A DNA stretch of 6,397 bases from Promethearchaeota archaeon (GTDB lineage Archaea; Asgardarchaeota; Lokiarchaeia; Sigynarchaeales; SOKP01): NCBI GenBank assembly GCA_019057775.1, contig JAHLWT010000241.1, positions 1 to 6,397 of the forward strand. The letters run 5' to 3'. A program made the position numbers and the translations under genes. Positions 1-5,123 of the stretch are shown piece after piece (the first letter of the stretch is position 1; the number at the start of each line of letters is the position of its first letter). Below the pieces are notes generated by a model. That model was not told the DNA's origin. It did not search any database and worked only from the letters and a program-made list of their open reading frames with translations.

Positions 1-1
1 T

Positions 2-49
2 GTGTATTATAATGACCCTAAGAAGGGTTCACGATGTATTGATATTTAA
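2..49 (+). CDS. Possible C-terminal tail of an upstream gene (partial)
   Basis: A frame open from the window edge reads VYYNDPKKGSRCIDI and ends at TAA. The composition looks protein-like, and a gene is expected not far upstream of the next one. Only 15 residues are visible, so no family can be assigned. A second frame is also open over the same stretch, so this could be chance. Confidence 0.25.
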   Translation: MYYNDPKKGSRCIDI

Positions 50-51
50 TA

Positions 52-72
52 ACTAACAACTATATACTAATT
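52..72 (+). repeat. Degenerate heptad array (ACTAAYA type)
   Basis: Three consecutive 7-nt units, ACTAACA, ACTATAT and ACTAATT, follow one another in strict phase. It is a short member of the heptad family found in most gaps of this window and resembles the array at 4035-4069. Confidence 0.55.
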
Positions 73-78
73 TAATTC

Positions 79-109
79 TTGTAACTTTTTTATCATATTT
101 TCGTATTAT
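79..109 (+). promoter_or_regulatory. Weak sigma70-like promoter candidate
   Basis: TTGTAA at 79-84 and TATTAT at 104-109 are separated by 19 nt, which is longer than ideal. It would give an approximately 70-nt leader for the zinc-finger gene at 187. The AT-rich context makes chance matches common. Confidence 0.25.
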
Positions 110-131
110 ATTATACAACGAGTAATTTTTT

Positions 132-173
132 AACTCGCAATTCGCAACTATAAACCAAAAACTAAAAACACTT
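132..173 (+). repeat. Degenerate heptad array (AACTCGC/AACTAAA type)
   Basis: Six in-phase 7-nt units run from AACTCGC through AATTCGC and AACTATA to AACTAAA and AACACTT. Each differs from the next, but the leading AA and the 7-nt period are kept. The array ends three bases before the GGAGA ribosome binding site at 176-180, so it forms most of the 5' leader of the gene at 187. Confidence 0.75.
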
Positions 174-186
174 GCGGAGAAAGCAA

Positions 187-849
187 ATGAACTGTGAAAA
201 AATTATAAAATTATTAAATTCCTATATAGATCAGGCACTCGATACGGATACGACCCAACAAGTCGAAGAACACTTAAAATCCTGTTCGACCTGCATCAAA
301 GAATATCAAAGCTTAAAAGAGATAATTACTTCTTTGAATTCTTTGTCACCTAAACCAGCACCAGGAACTTTTACCCAAAACATAATGTCGAAGATTTTTC
401 AAAAGGAAATGCAGGTTCAAACTTCCTGGATGGACCGTATCAAAAAACAAGTTTCTATTCCGCAGCTCTCTTTCCCTCTGATTAGCGCAGTAGCCGCAGC
501 AACATTAATCGTATTTTTAGCTTTCACTTTTGTTTTTAATACGCCTGATACTTCTCCTATTTGTTCAGCTGAAGTACAATTTTCTTTAAAAATAAATGAT
601 AACAAAGCTCACACTGTGGCTATTGCCGGTGATTTCAACGGCTGGAGCCCTCAGGCCAATCTTTTAGAAGACCCCGAGGGGGATGGTATCTGGACCGGAA
701 TACTTAAATTAGAACCGGGAAGATATGAGTATATGTTTGTGCTGGACGGGGAAAAGTGGTTTCCCGACCCCAATGCCCTTCGTTATGTTAAAGACGGTTT
801 CGGTAACAGAAATGCTATTTTAGAAATAAACAATTGCAATTCTACCTAA
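187..849 (+). CDS. Anti-sigma-factor-like zinc-finger membrane protein with external glycogen-binding (CBM48-like) domain
   Basis: 220 aa. The start is ATG 187, because GGAGA at 176-180 sits six bases upstream; an in-frame TTG at 172 lies before that site. Residues 1-36 carry an anti-sigma zinc-finger (zf-HC2) pattern: Cys3, then His29-x3-Cys33-x2-Cys36. Residues about 95-117 form one hydrophobic membrane helix, with the N-terminus expected inside. Residues about 126-216 resemble the CBM48/AMPK-beta glycogen-binding fold: GDFNGW with Trp153, Trp169, YEYMFVLDG, Trp191 before a DP pair, and Asn209. The lysine of AMPK-beta's YKF motif appears to be Met183. Cys126 and Cys217 bracket the outer domain and could form a disulfide. 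By family knowledge such proteins sequester an ECF sigma factor; sensing of an external glucan is inference. The partner sigma gene is not in the window; it may lie upstream. Confidence 0.85.
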   Translation: MNCEKIIKLLNSYIDQALDTDTTQQVEEHLKSCSTCIKEYQSLKEIITSLNSLSPKPAPGTFTQNIMSKIFQKEMQVQTSWMDRIKKQVSIPQLSFPLISAVAAATLIVFLAFTFVFNTPDTSPICSAEVQFSLKINDNKAHTVAIAGDFNGWSPQANLLEDPEGDGIWTGILKLEPGRYEYMFVLDGEKWFPDPNALRYVKDGFGNRNAILEINNCNST

Positions 850-852
850 TCT

Positions 853-880
853 CGTATCGCGTATATCGTATTGCGTATTG
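853..880 (+). repeat. Degenerate heptad array (CGTATNN type)
   Basis: Four in-phase 7-nt units, CGTATCG, CGTATAT, then CGTATTG twice, begin three bases after the stop codon of the zinc-finger gene. Related CGTATCT units occur at 3872-3892. Confidence 0.7.
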
Positions 881-899
881 AGCAAAGAAGGCATAAGAA

Positions 900-923
900 G
901 TAGGGGCGTATTGCTTATACGCC
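900..923 (+). repeat. GTAG-led hairpin repeat (GGCGTAT stem)
   Basis: GTAGGG leads into a hairpin of GGCGTAT (905-911) with ATACGCC (917-923) and a 5-nt loop. The inverted copy at 3962-3984 matches it apart from one extra T in the loop. There is no U-run after it, so it is not an obvious terminator. Confidence 0.75.
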
Positions 924-969
924 TTCATACGCACCATGCAATACAAGATAAAAAGCTTTGAATTTTAAT

Positions 970-1031
970 GGCGTAGGGGTTGGATTCATCCAACCTGCGC
1001 CTCATACGTAGGACAGGCGTCTCGCCTGTCT
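970..1031 (+). repeat. Composite double-hairpin repeat, copy 1
   Basis: The first hairpin pairs GGTTGGAT (978-985) with ATCCAACC (988-995), and an outer GGCG/CGCC extends it (970-973 with 998-1001). The second pairs GACAGGCG (1012-1019) with CGCCTGTC (1023-1030) around a TCT loop. The segment 1001-1031 matches 5150-5180 with a single mismatch over 31 nt. The first hairpin at 5131-5144 has a different stem but the same ATTCAT core, so the stem bases co-vary between copies. Both hairpins are preceded by GTAG. Confidence 0.85.
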
Positions 1032-1035
1032 AAAA

Positions 1036-1080
1036 TGTCATTGAGAGCCCTGATTCTCATCGAGGGCGTGGCAATCTCGT
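1036..1080 (+). repeat. Dispersed TGTCATTG...GGCAATCTC repeat fragment
   Basis: The segment starts TGTCATTGAGAG and ends GGCAATCTCGT. It contains an imperfect hairpin of GCCCTGAT with ATCGAGGGC. Elements with these two ends (TGTCATTGCGAG... and ...GCAATCTC) are a familiar class of small dispersed repeat in many bacterial genomes; that assignment is from general recognition. Only this one copy is in the window. Confidence 0.6.
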
Positions 1081-1153
1081 CTAAAAACGAAAAACTAATA
1101 ACTAAAAACGAGTTTTTTATCTCGCATCTTGAAACTCGCAACTTGTAACTTAT
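1081..1153 (+). repeat. Degenerate heptad arrays (CTAAAAA, then AWCTYGC types)
   Basis: 1081-1108 has four units (CTAAAAA, CGAAAAA, CTAATAA, CTAAAAA). After a short T-run, 1119-1153 has five units (ATCTCGC, ATCTTGA, AACTCGC, AACTTGT, AACTTAT). All keep a 7-nt period while differing in sequence. The second block leads through a TCTTTA linker into the octad array at 1160. Confidence 0.8.
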
Positions 1154-1159
1154 GTCTTT

Positions 1160-1215
1160 AATCGGTGAATTGGTTAATTGGCAAATCGGTAAATTAATTT
1201 ATTGGTAAATTAAAT
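1160..1215 (+). repeat. Degenerate octad array (AATYGGTN type) ending at the next start codon
   Basis: Six clear 8-nt units keep phase from 1160 to 1207: AATCGGTG, AATTGGTT, AATTGGCA, AATCGGTA, AATTAATT and TATTGGTA. A weaker seventh reaches 1215, one base before the ATG at 1217. The array therefore occupies the place where a promoter and ribosome binding site would be expected. Confidence 0.8.
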
Positions 1216-1216
1216 T

Positions 1217-2176
1217 ATGATCTCAAAAAACAAAAACAAATTAATATTATCTTTAATAATCTTGCTTGCAATATTTTCTTTTGCTATCTCTATTTTTTCT
1301 GAGGAAACCGTAACTGTTGATGAGCAATTAGAGCAACTAAAAAATATTTTGGATTCCTCATCCGCTTACTCCGCCTTTCAAACCAGAATGCTGCTTAATA
1401 CTGTAAAGGATTTAATTGAAGCAGGAATAGTTTTTAAAGATACCAAAAAAATTATTGAGAATAGTGTAGAAGAATCATTCGATGCTTATAGCGTAAAGAA
1501 AGTCTTTGATATTATATTGGATACCCAACAAGAAGGCTTACCTACTGAGCCGCTGATCAATAAGGTAAACGAAGGATTTGCCAAGAATGTAAATAGGACT
1601 ACAATAATTTCGGTAATCTCTACCAAAGCGGAGAATCTAAAAAAAGCTGCTGAGATTTTAAATGAGGCACAACAAGAGGGCTTGGAGATTAATGGCGGAG
1701 AAGAAATAGTTAAAATATTGGCCGATAGCCTGGAGAACGATGTCCCTCAGGAATCTCTGTCCTGGTTGATAAAGACGGGAACTAACGAAGGTAGAAACAT
1801 AGAAGAGATTACCGAGATAAGCGAAGAATTGAGCTATCTAAGCTTGCTGGCAACTGATTCGGGTTTATCCACTGAGGAAATTTCTCTTCTGTTTAAGAAA
1901 GCAACAGAAGATAGTAGCAATATCGAGGAAATCTGTGAAAATATTCAAAATAGTTTAGAGACGAAAATTAGTACTGCCAAAACAGATACGGGTGGAACAG
2001 TAAGGCCTTCCGCAGCTTCAGATAGCGGGACTCTACCCAGTTCACCGATAGAAAGTCCGGTAGAAGTTGGAGAAACTCCCACTCAAGAGGCAGGAGAAGC
2101 TCCAACCGAGACAGGTAGTGCACCTGAACCACCTACTTCATCGGATGGAGATGTCCCACCACCTCCGGAAAATTAA
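1217..2176 (+). CDS. Secreted alpha-helical repeat protein with Pro/Thr/Glu-rich tail, function unknown
   Basis: 319 aa. Residues 1 to about 29 form a signal peptide: a lysine-rich start, a hydrophobic core (LILSLIILLAIFSFAIS), then EE. No lipobox cysteine is present. Residues about 33-250 are charged and helical, built from loosely repeated segments of about 35-45 residues that reuse motifs such as QQEGLPTEP, QQEGLEINGG, NEGRNIEE and DSGLSTEE, suggesting a helical solenoid. Residues from about 258 to the end are low-complexity P/T/E/S, ending PPPPEN, likely unstructured. No catalytic motif is seen. ATG 1217 is the only reasonable start, but it has no clear Shine-Dalgarno, because the octad array runs up to it. 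I do not recognise a named family; export is well supported, the role is not. Confidence 0.75.
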   Translation: MISKNKNKLILSLIILLAIFSFAISIFSEETVTVDEQLEQLKNILDSSSAYSAFQTRMLLNTVKDLIEAGIVFKDTKKIIENSVEESFDAYSVKKVFDIILDTQQEGLPTEPLINKVNEGFAKNVNRTTIISVISTKAENLKKAAEILNEAQQEGLEINGGEEIVKILADSLENDVPQESLSWLIKTGTNEGRNIEEITEISEELSYLSLLATDSGLSTEEISLLFKKATEDSSNIEEICENIQNSLETKISTAKTDTGGTVRPSAASDSGTLPSSPIESPVEVGETPTQEAGEAPTETGSAPEPPTSSDGDVPPPPEN

Positions 2177-2180
2177 TAAT

Positions 2181-2203
2181 GTAGCAGCACGGCGTGCCGT
2201 GTT
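2181..2203 (+). repeat. GTAG-led hairpin (CACGGC stem)
   Basis: CACGGC (2188-2193) pairs perfectly with GCCGTG (2196-2201) around a GT turn, five bases after the stop of the helical-repeat gene. A/T-rich sequence without a T-run follows, so it is better read as another GTAG-led repeat than as an intrinsic terminator, although it could still stabilise the mRNA 3' end. Confidence 0.6.
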
Positions 2204-2283
2204 AAATAAAATAAAAAAATTGTAAAAATATTTCCCAAAAAGAAGGATTTTCTAATCTACGTGTCGAATATATAAAATAATTA

Positions 2284-2376
2284 ACCAATTAGCCTATTTA
2301 CCAATTCACCAATTATTGGCAAGCTAAATAATCTTTATTTATTTAATCGGTCAATTGGGCAGTCGGTAAATTGATC
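2284..2376. repeat. Pair of inverted octad arrays
   Basis: 2284-2315 has four 8-nt units (ACCAATTA, GCCTATTT, ACCAATTC, ACCAATTA). 2345-2376 has four in the complementary sense (AATCGGTC, AATTGGGC, AGTCGGTA, AATTGATC). The two blocks are inverted relative to each other around an AT-rich centre and could in principle pair. Confidence 0.7.
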
Positions 2377-2391
2377 AATTTGAAACTTTTC

Positions 2392-2432
2392 TTGACATTT
2401 ATCGTATTATTTATTAGTACTTACTATATAAT
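2392..2432 (+). promoter_or_regulatory. Poorly spaced promoter elements
   Basis: A perfect TTGACA (2392-2397) and a perfect TATAAT (2427-2432) are both present but 29 nt apart, too far for one sigma70 promoter. At the normal 17-nt spacing the -10 would be TAGTAC, which is poor. Either element might work with a weak partner for the lipoprotein gene at 2771. Confidence 0.25.
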
Positions 2433-2473
2433 TAAGTATATCTATTGTTGTTTATATTGTTAATCGCCAGTTC

Positions 2474-2494
2474 CCTCCCCCTTGAGAGGGGAGG
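2474..2494 (+). repeat. Hairpin repeat CCTCCCC/GGGGAGG
   Basis: CCTCCCC (2474-2480) pairs with GGGGAGG (2488-2494) around a CTTGAGA loop, followed by AAGGTGAGGGTGA. This GC-rich patch in AT-rich DNA resembles the CCCTCACC...GGGGAGGG class of dispersed bacterial repeats. No T-run follows on the + strand. Confidence 0.55.
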
Positions 2495-2519
2495 ATTAAG
2501 GTGAGGGTGAAATACCCCT

Positions 2520-2586
2520 ACCTCGCAACTTGTATCTTGCATCTTTAATTGGTAGATTGGCCAATCGGCCAATTGGTAAATTGATA
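2520..2586 (+). repeat. Composite heptad-then-octad array
   Basis: Heptads run 2520-2546 (ACCTCGC, AACTTGT, ATCTTGC, ATCTTTA). They pass without a gap into octads 2547-2586 (AATTGGTA, GATTGGCC, AATCGGCC, AATTGGTA, AATTGATA). The junction TCTTTAATTGGTA mirrors TCTTTAATCGGTG at 1155-1167, so the heptad and octad blocks recur as one composite unit. Confidence 0.8.
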
Positions 2587-2594
2587 ACAAGCGG

Positions 2595-2688
2595 TAGTTT
2601 CTTAACCCGTATTAGGTCGAGATGTAAAAGTGTTTATGAAATAAAAGGAATAAAAACTCCTCTCATAAACAGCGAGATTAAGAAGCTA
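2595..2688 (+). promoter_or_regulatory. Candidate structured 5' leader of the cysteine-rich lipoprotein gene
   Basis: The outer helix pairs TAGTTTCTTAA (2595-2605) with TTAAGAAGCTA (2678-2688), 11 bp including one G-U. An inner helix pairs TGTTTATGA (2631-2639) with TCATAAACA (2663-2671), 9 bp perfect, and AGGA/TCCT (2646-2649 with 2658-2661) can cap it. It lies 83 nt before the start codon. It matches no riboswitch class I recognise. TTTT follows the outer helix, so a weak attenuator is possible. Confidence 0.4.
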
Positions 2689-2712
2689 TTTTAAAACAGA
2701 AATTAAAATTAG

Positions 2713-2730
2713 TTAATTTCGCGAAATTAA
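2713..2730. promoter_or_regulatory. 18-bp perfect palindrome, operator candidate
   Basis: TTAATTTCGCGAAATTAA reads identically on both strands and is centred about 50 bp before the ATG at 2771. A loop-free palindrome of this size suits a dimeric DNA-binding regulator better than an RNA hairpin. No regulator in the window can be matched to it. Confidence 0.4.
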
Positions 2731-2770
2731 ATAATAACAGATTCTTTTTAAAAAATGAAAGGAGATAAAA

Positions 2771-3709
2771 ATGAAGAAATTATTATTAGTATTAGCAGTA
2801 GTTGCGATGTCATCTTTCTTGCTTGTCGGCTGTCTTGGAACCGGAACTACACCAGACCCAGACCCAGACCCAGACCCAACTCCAGACCCAGAACCAACAG
2901 TTACCATAACTAGCACTAACTGGTATTCCGATCCTCTTACCCTCAAAAACTATGTTCCAGGTTCTGATACAGTCACAGTTACCTTCTCGGAAGCTGTCGA
3001 AGATGGTTATGGGGTACAGTTAGCTGTAAAATGGTGGGATGCATCTGAAGAAGAATATGTATATCTTGATAATGCATGGGCTACCTCATCTACAGACGGT
3101 AAAGTCTGGACTGTTACTTATCCATTTAATGATTTAGACGAATCAGTTCTTGCAGGATATTTAGCTGCTGATTATATTTTAGGTTGTGAACCAATCTGCC
3201 TGGTTGCTCTGGTAAAACATCCTTGTTGTCCTGCTGAAGAAGTGGCTATGGAAGTAGTATACATCGACGATGTAGCACCTGAAGTTATTCCTACAATTAC
3301 AGTAAAGGATTGTGATCCTTGTGAAGTAGTTGACATTTGTGATCCTGTTATTGGCGGTGCATACTTTGAATTTACTACTATAGTTGTTGATGATACTGAC
3401 CCTTGTGACATAGTAACTACTGATAATTGTGATGATGATTGTTCAGGTGTGGGCGCTTGGAGATTTGTAGTTGATGAAGATGAGTGTGACGAATGTCCTA
3501 CAGCTAGCGGAACAGGTTGTACAGTAGTAGGAGCCACTGATTGTGGATGTTTACCTTATGTTGATCCAGATGATTGGACCGATGAAAGCGATAGAGTAAC
3601 TTACACTTTAACATTTGATGTTGAGGACAATGTAGGTAACGAACAAGATACTATGACTTGGGAAATTATAGTTGATACCGACGAAGTCATAAGTACTACA
3701 CTAATATAA
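2771..3709 (+). CDS. Acidic cysteine-rich surface lipoprotein, function unknown
   Basis: 312 aa. AAAGGAG at 2758-2764 lies six bases before the ATG, a strong ribosome binding site. Residues 1-21 are a lipoprotein signal ending in LLVGC, with Cys21 the lipidated residue. Residues 28-42 are a Pro-Asp linker encoded by a GACCCA hexanucleotide repeat. The rest is very rich in Asp and Glu and holds 15 more cysteines, mostly between 139 and 260, in clusters such as CDPCEVVDIC (181-190), CDIVTTDNCDDDC (212-224), CDEC (239-242) and CGC (258-260). The sequence TFDVEDNVGNE near residue 282 resembles the strand edge of Ig/cadherin-like modules. A disulfide-rich, perhaps metal-binding, exported domain is inferred; no named family is recognised. 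It has its own terminator. The next gene encodes a CxxC lipoprotein that might act on its cysteines. Confidence 0.8.
   Translation: MKKLLLVLAVVAMSSFLLVGCLGTGTTPDPDPDPDPTPDPEPTVTITSTNWYSDPLTLKNYVPGSDTVTVTFSEAVEDGYGVQLAVKWWDASEEEYVYLDNAWATSSTDGKVWTVTYPFNDLDESVLAGYLAADYILGCEPICLVALVKHPCCPAEEVAMEVVYIDDVAPEVIPTITVKDCDPCEVVDICDPVIGGAYFEFTTIVVDDTDPCDIVTTDNCDDDCSGVGAWRFVVDEDECDECPTASGTGCTVVGATDCGCLPYVDPDDWTDESDRVTYTLTFDVEDNVGNEQDTMTWEIIVDTDEVISTTLI
2855..2878 (+). repeat. GACCCA x4 hexanucleotide microsatellite
   Basis: Four perfect tandem GACCCA copies encode the Asp-Pro linker right after the lipobox of the lipoprotein. Because the unit is two codons, gain or loss changes linker length without shifting the frame. 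A diverged Pro-rich linker sits in the same place in the lipoprotein at 4186. Confidence 0.85.
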
Positions 3710-3761
3710 GATAACTACTGTCTAGCAACAATAGAGCAATACTAGAAAAAAATTAATAAAA

Positions 3762-3799
3762 AACTAAAAAGGGATACCATAAGGTATCCCTTTTTAGTT
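3762..3799 (+). terminator. Intrinsic terminator of the cysteine-rich lipoprotein gene
   Basis: A perfect 17-bp stem runs from 3762-3778 to 3783-3799 around an ATAA loop, with GGGATACC/GGTATCCC at its core, an A-run before and TTTTT after. It lies about 50 bp past the stop codon. The symmetric A and T runs would allow it to work in both directions. Confidence 0.9.
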
Positions 3800-3871
3800 G
3801 AAGTAAAAATTTCAGATTTCCTCATCTCATATTTTCCACAAACCGTGAAGTGGCTACCGGTTAACCAAATA

Positions 3872-3935
3872 TGTATCTCGTATCTAGTATGTATAGTTAC
3901 CCAGTTATCCGGTTAACCTGTTTGTCGGTTAAGGA
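3872..3935 (+). repeat. Heptad then octad (GTTANCCN) array
   Basis: Heptads TGTATCT, CGTATCT and AGTATGT (3872-3892) are followed after 3 nt by octads from 3896: GTTACCCA, GTTATCCG, GTTAACCT, GTTTGTCG and GTTAAGGA. The octads share GTTA at the start of the unit. This is a second octad sequence class, distinct from AATYGGTN. Confidence 0.75.
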
Positions 3936-3957
3936 TTAGTCAACCAGTCATTATTAA

Positions 3958-3984
3958 GACAGGCGTATAGCAATACGCCCCTAC
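3958..3984 (-). repeat. GTAG-led hairpin repeat, inverted copy
   Basis: GGCGTAT (3962-3968) pairs with ATACGCC (3973-3979) around AGCA. Read on the minus strand it starts GTAGGGGCGTATTGC, the same as 900-914. Its other edge, GACAGGCG, resembles the second hairpin of the composite repeat at 1012. Confidence 0.75.
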
Positions 3985-3986
3985 TT

Positions 3987-4069
3987 ACTGAAAATCGAGA
4001 ACCGAAAACTATCAACTGAAAACCTGTATTTAATACTAACGACTATTCACTATTCACTAACGACTAATT
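3987..4069 (+). repeat. Two heptad arrays (ACYGAAA and ACTAACG types)
   Basis: 3987-4028 has six in-phase 7-nt units (ACTGAAA, ATCGAGA, ACCGAAA, ACTATCA, ACTGAAA, ACCTGTA). 4035-4069 has five (ACTAACG, ACTATTC, ACTATTC, ACTAACG, ACTAATT). A perfect 12-bp palindrome TTAACCGGTTAA follows at 4069-4080, just before the promoter at 4097. Confidence 0.8.
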
Positions 4070-4096
4070 TAACCGGTTAATCACCCATTATTTTAA

Positions 4097-4125
4097 TTGA
4101 CATCTCCAAACAACCCTTTTATAAT
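4097..4125 (+). promoter_or_regulatory. Consensus sigma70 promoter for the CxxC lipoprotein gene
   Basis: TTGACA (4097-4102), a 17-nt spacer and TATAAT (4120-4125) match the consensus exactly. Transcription would start near 4132, giving a leader of about 54 nt to the ATG at 4186. It suggests strong, housekeeping-type expression independent of the upstream gene, whose terminator lies between them. Confidence 0.88.
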
Positions 4126-4185
4126 TAGACTAACGTTTCAGCTGTAAATAAAAAAATTATATTTATTAAAGAAGGAGAGATATAG

Positions 4186-5007
4186 ATGCAGAAGAAATTA
4201 TTGATTTTATTATTAGCGCTCTTGATATCAGGTTTATATGCAGGTTGTACTTCCGGGGTTTTGCCTGGCACTGATGGGCCAGACTCTGAGCCCCAACCCG
4301 ACCCAACCCCAACAACTACAAAACGTGTAGTGATGTTTGAATTGTTTGAAGGTCCTACCTGTAGCCGATGTAGAGCAGTACACCCAGATATAATTCGCTT
4401 AAGGCAAGAATATGGATTTGATGAGCTGGTAATTTTAGAAGAATATGGCTTGGATTCCGATTCATATACCGGTTGGGGGGTATATGATGTTCTAAATAGA
4501 ATTATTGAATACCGTAAATATTCAAATGACTACAGCGGTTTACCCGATGCCTATTTTGACGGCTTATCTCAGACTGTCCATCACTCAGATGGTGAAGGTT
4601 ATGATAATTATAAAGCTGCCATTGAGAAAGAATTGGCCAAGCCCGCTAAAATTGCTATTAATGCAACCTATTCAGTTAGCGCACAGAAAGTTACAATAAA
4701 TGGAAATATAACCAATATTAGTGCTGATACTTTAAATAAAATTGTCATTGAAGCGATGGTTTACGAAAATTCAGTTTATTCCGGATTCTTTGGACAAAAT
4801 GTCGATCATGTAGTTCGGGATATTATTACTTATCAAGAATCCGGAGAAATTATTAGTGTTTTTACCCCTGGAGAAAGCCATGAATTTTCACTAACTTCTT
4901 CATCCTTGGGTAATGTCCATGATATGAGCAATATTCATGTAGTAGTCTATGTCCAGGCACCGAACAATTCAACCAAGGAAATCCTGCAGGCATTGTATGT
5001 AAATTAG
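4186..5007 (+). CDS. Thioredoxin-fold lipoprotein with CxxC, Omp28-like
   Basis: 273 aa. AAGGAG at 4172-4177, eight bases before the ATG, fixes the start. Residues 1-21 form a lipoprotein signal ending LYAGC, with Cys21 the lipidated residue and an unusual Tyr at -3. A Pro/Asp/Thr linker runs to about residue 45. Residues about 46-150 look like a thioredoxin fold: a VVMFELFEGPTCSRC strand and active site (Cys59, Cys62), then GLPDAYFDG with the likely cis-proline Pro120. Residues about 154-270 look like a beta-rich C-terminal domain, as in Omp28-type proteins. By family knowledge a periplasmic thiol-disulfide role or a surface role is possible; CSRC is a workable redox pair. It has its own consensus promoter and no clear terminator. 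Its 3' end runs directly into an octad array. The cysteine-rich neighbour is a tempting substrate, but that is inference. Confidence 0.82.
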   Translation: MQKKLLILLLALLISGLYAGCTSGVLPGTDGPDSEPQPDPTPTTTKRVVMFELFEGPTCSRCRAVHPDIIRLRQEYGFDELVILEEYGLDSDSYTGWGVYDVLNRIIEYRKYSNDYSGLPDAYFDGLSQTVHHSDGEGYDNYKAAIEKELAKPAKIAINATYSVSAQKVTINGNITNISADTLNKIVIEAMVYENSVYSGFFGQNVDHVVRDIITYQESGEIISVFTPGESHEFSLTSSSLGNVHDMSNIHVVVYVQAPNNSTKEILQALYVN

Positions 5008-5116
5008 TTAGCCGGTTAGGATTAGTTAGCCTGTTATCCAGTTACCCGGTTAAAGATGAGAAATACAAGATGCAAGATGAAAAGATAAGTTGCGAGTTAC
5101 AAGTTTCAAGTTTTTA
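5007..5116 (+). repeat. Octad (GTTANCCN) then heptad array, starting in the stop codon
   Basis: The first octad, GTTAGCCG, begins at the G of the preceding TAG stop. Octads continue to 5056 (GTTAGGAT, a 2-nt slip, GTTAGCCT, GTTATCCA, GTTACCCG, GTTAAAGA). Heptads follow to 5116 (GATGAGA, AATACAA, GATGCAA, GATGAAA, then GTTGCGA, GTTACAA, GTTTCAA). The last group is the reverse complement of the AACTCGC/AACTTGT heptads at 1133-1146, so the family occurs in both orientations. Confidence 0.8.
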
Positions 5117-5123
5117 AAGAAAT

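Noticed and set aside
172..186. TTG at 172 as start of the zinc-finger gene
   Set aside because: The GGAGA ribosome binding site at 176-180 lies inside that extension and points to ATG 187.
2186..2203. Terminator for the helical-repeat gene
   Set aside because: The hairpin is good but is followed by A-rich sequence rather than a T-run, and it fits the GTAG-led repeat family.
2262..2268. TGTCGAA, a Spo0A-box-like heptamer
   Set aside because: A single 7-bp match with nothing else pointing to sporulation; chance occurrence is likely.
2713..2946. 77-codon minus-strand frame with Gly-Ser repeats
   Set aside because: The Gly/Ser/Val pattern is the complement of the Pro-Asp repeat in the lipoprotein gene; it is a shadow frame.
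3172..3537. 121-codon minus-strand frame
   Set aside because: It lies wholly opposite the cysteine-rich lipoprotein, has Ser/Thr-rich shadow composition and lacks start signals.
4505..4699. 64-codon + frame inside the CxxC lipoprotein gene
   Set aside because: It is internal to a well-supported gene and has no ribosome binding site or domain.
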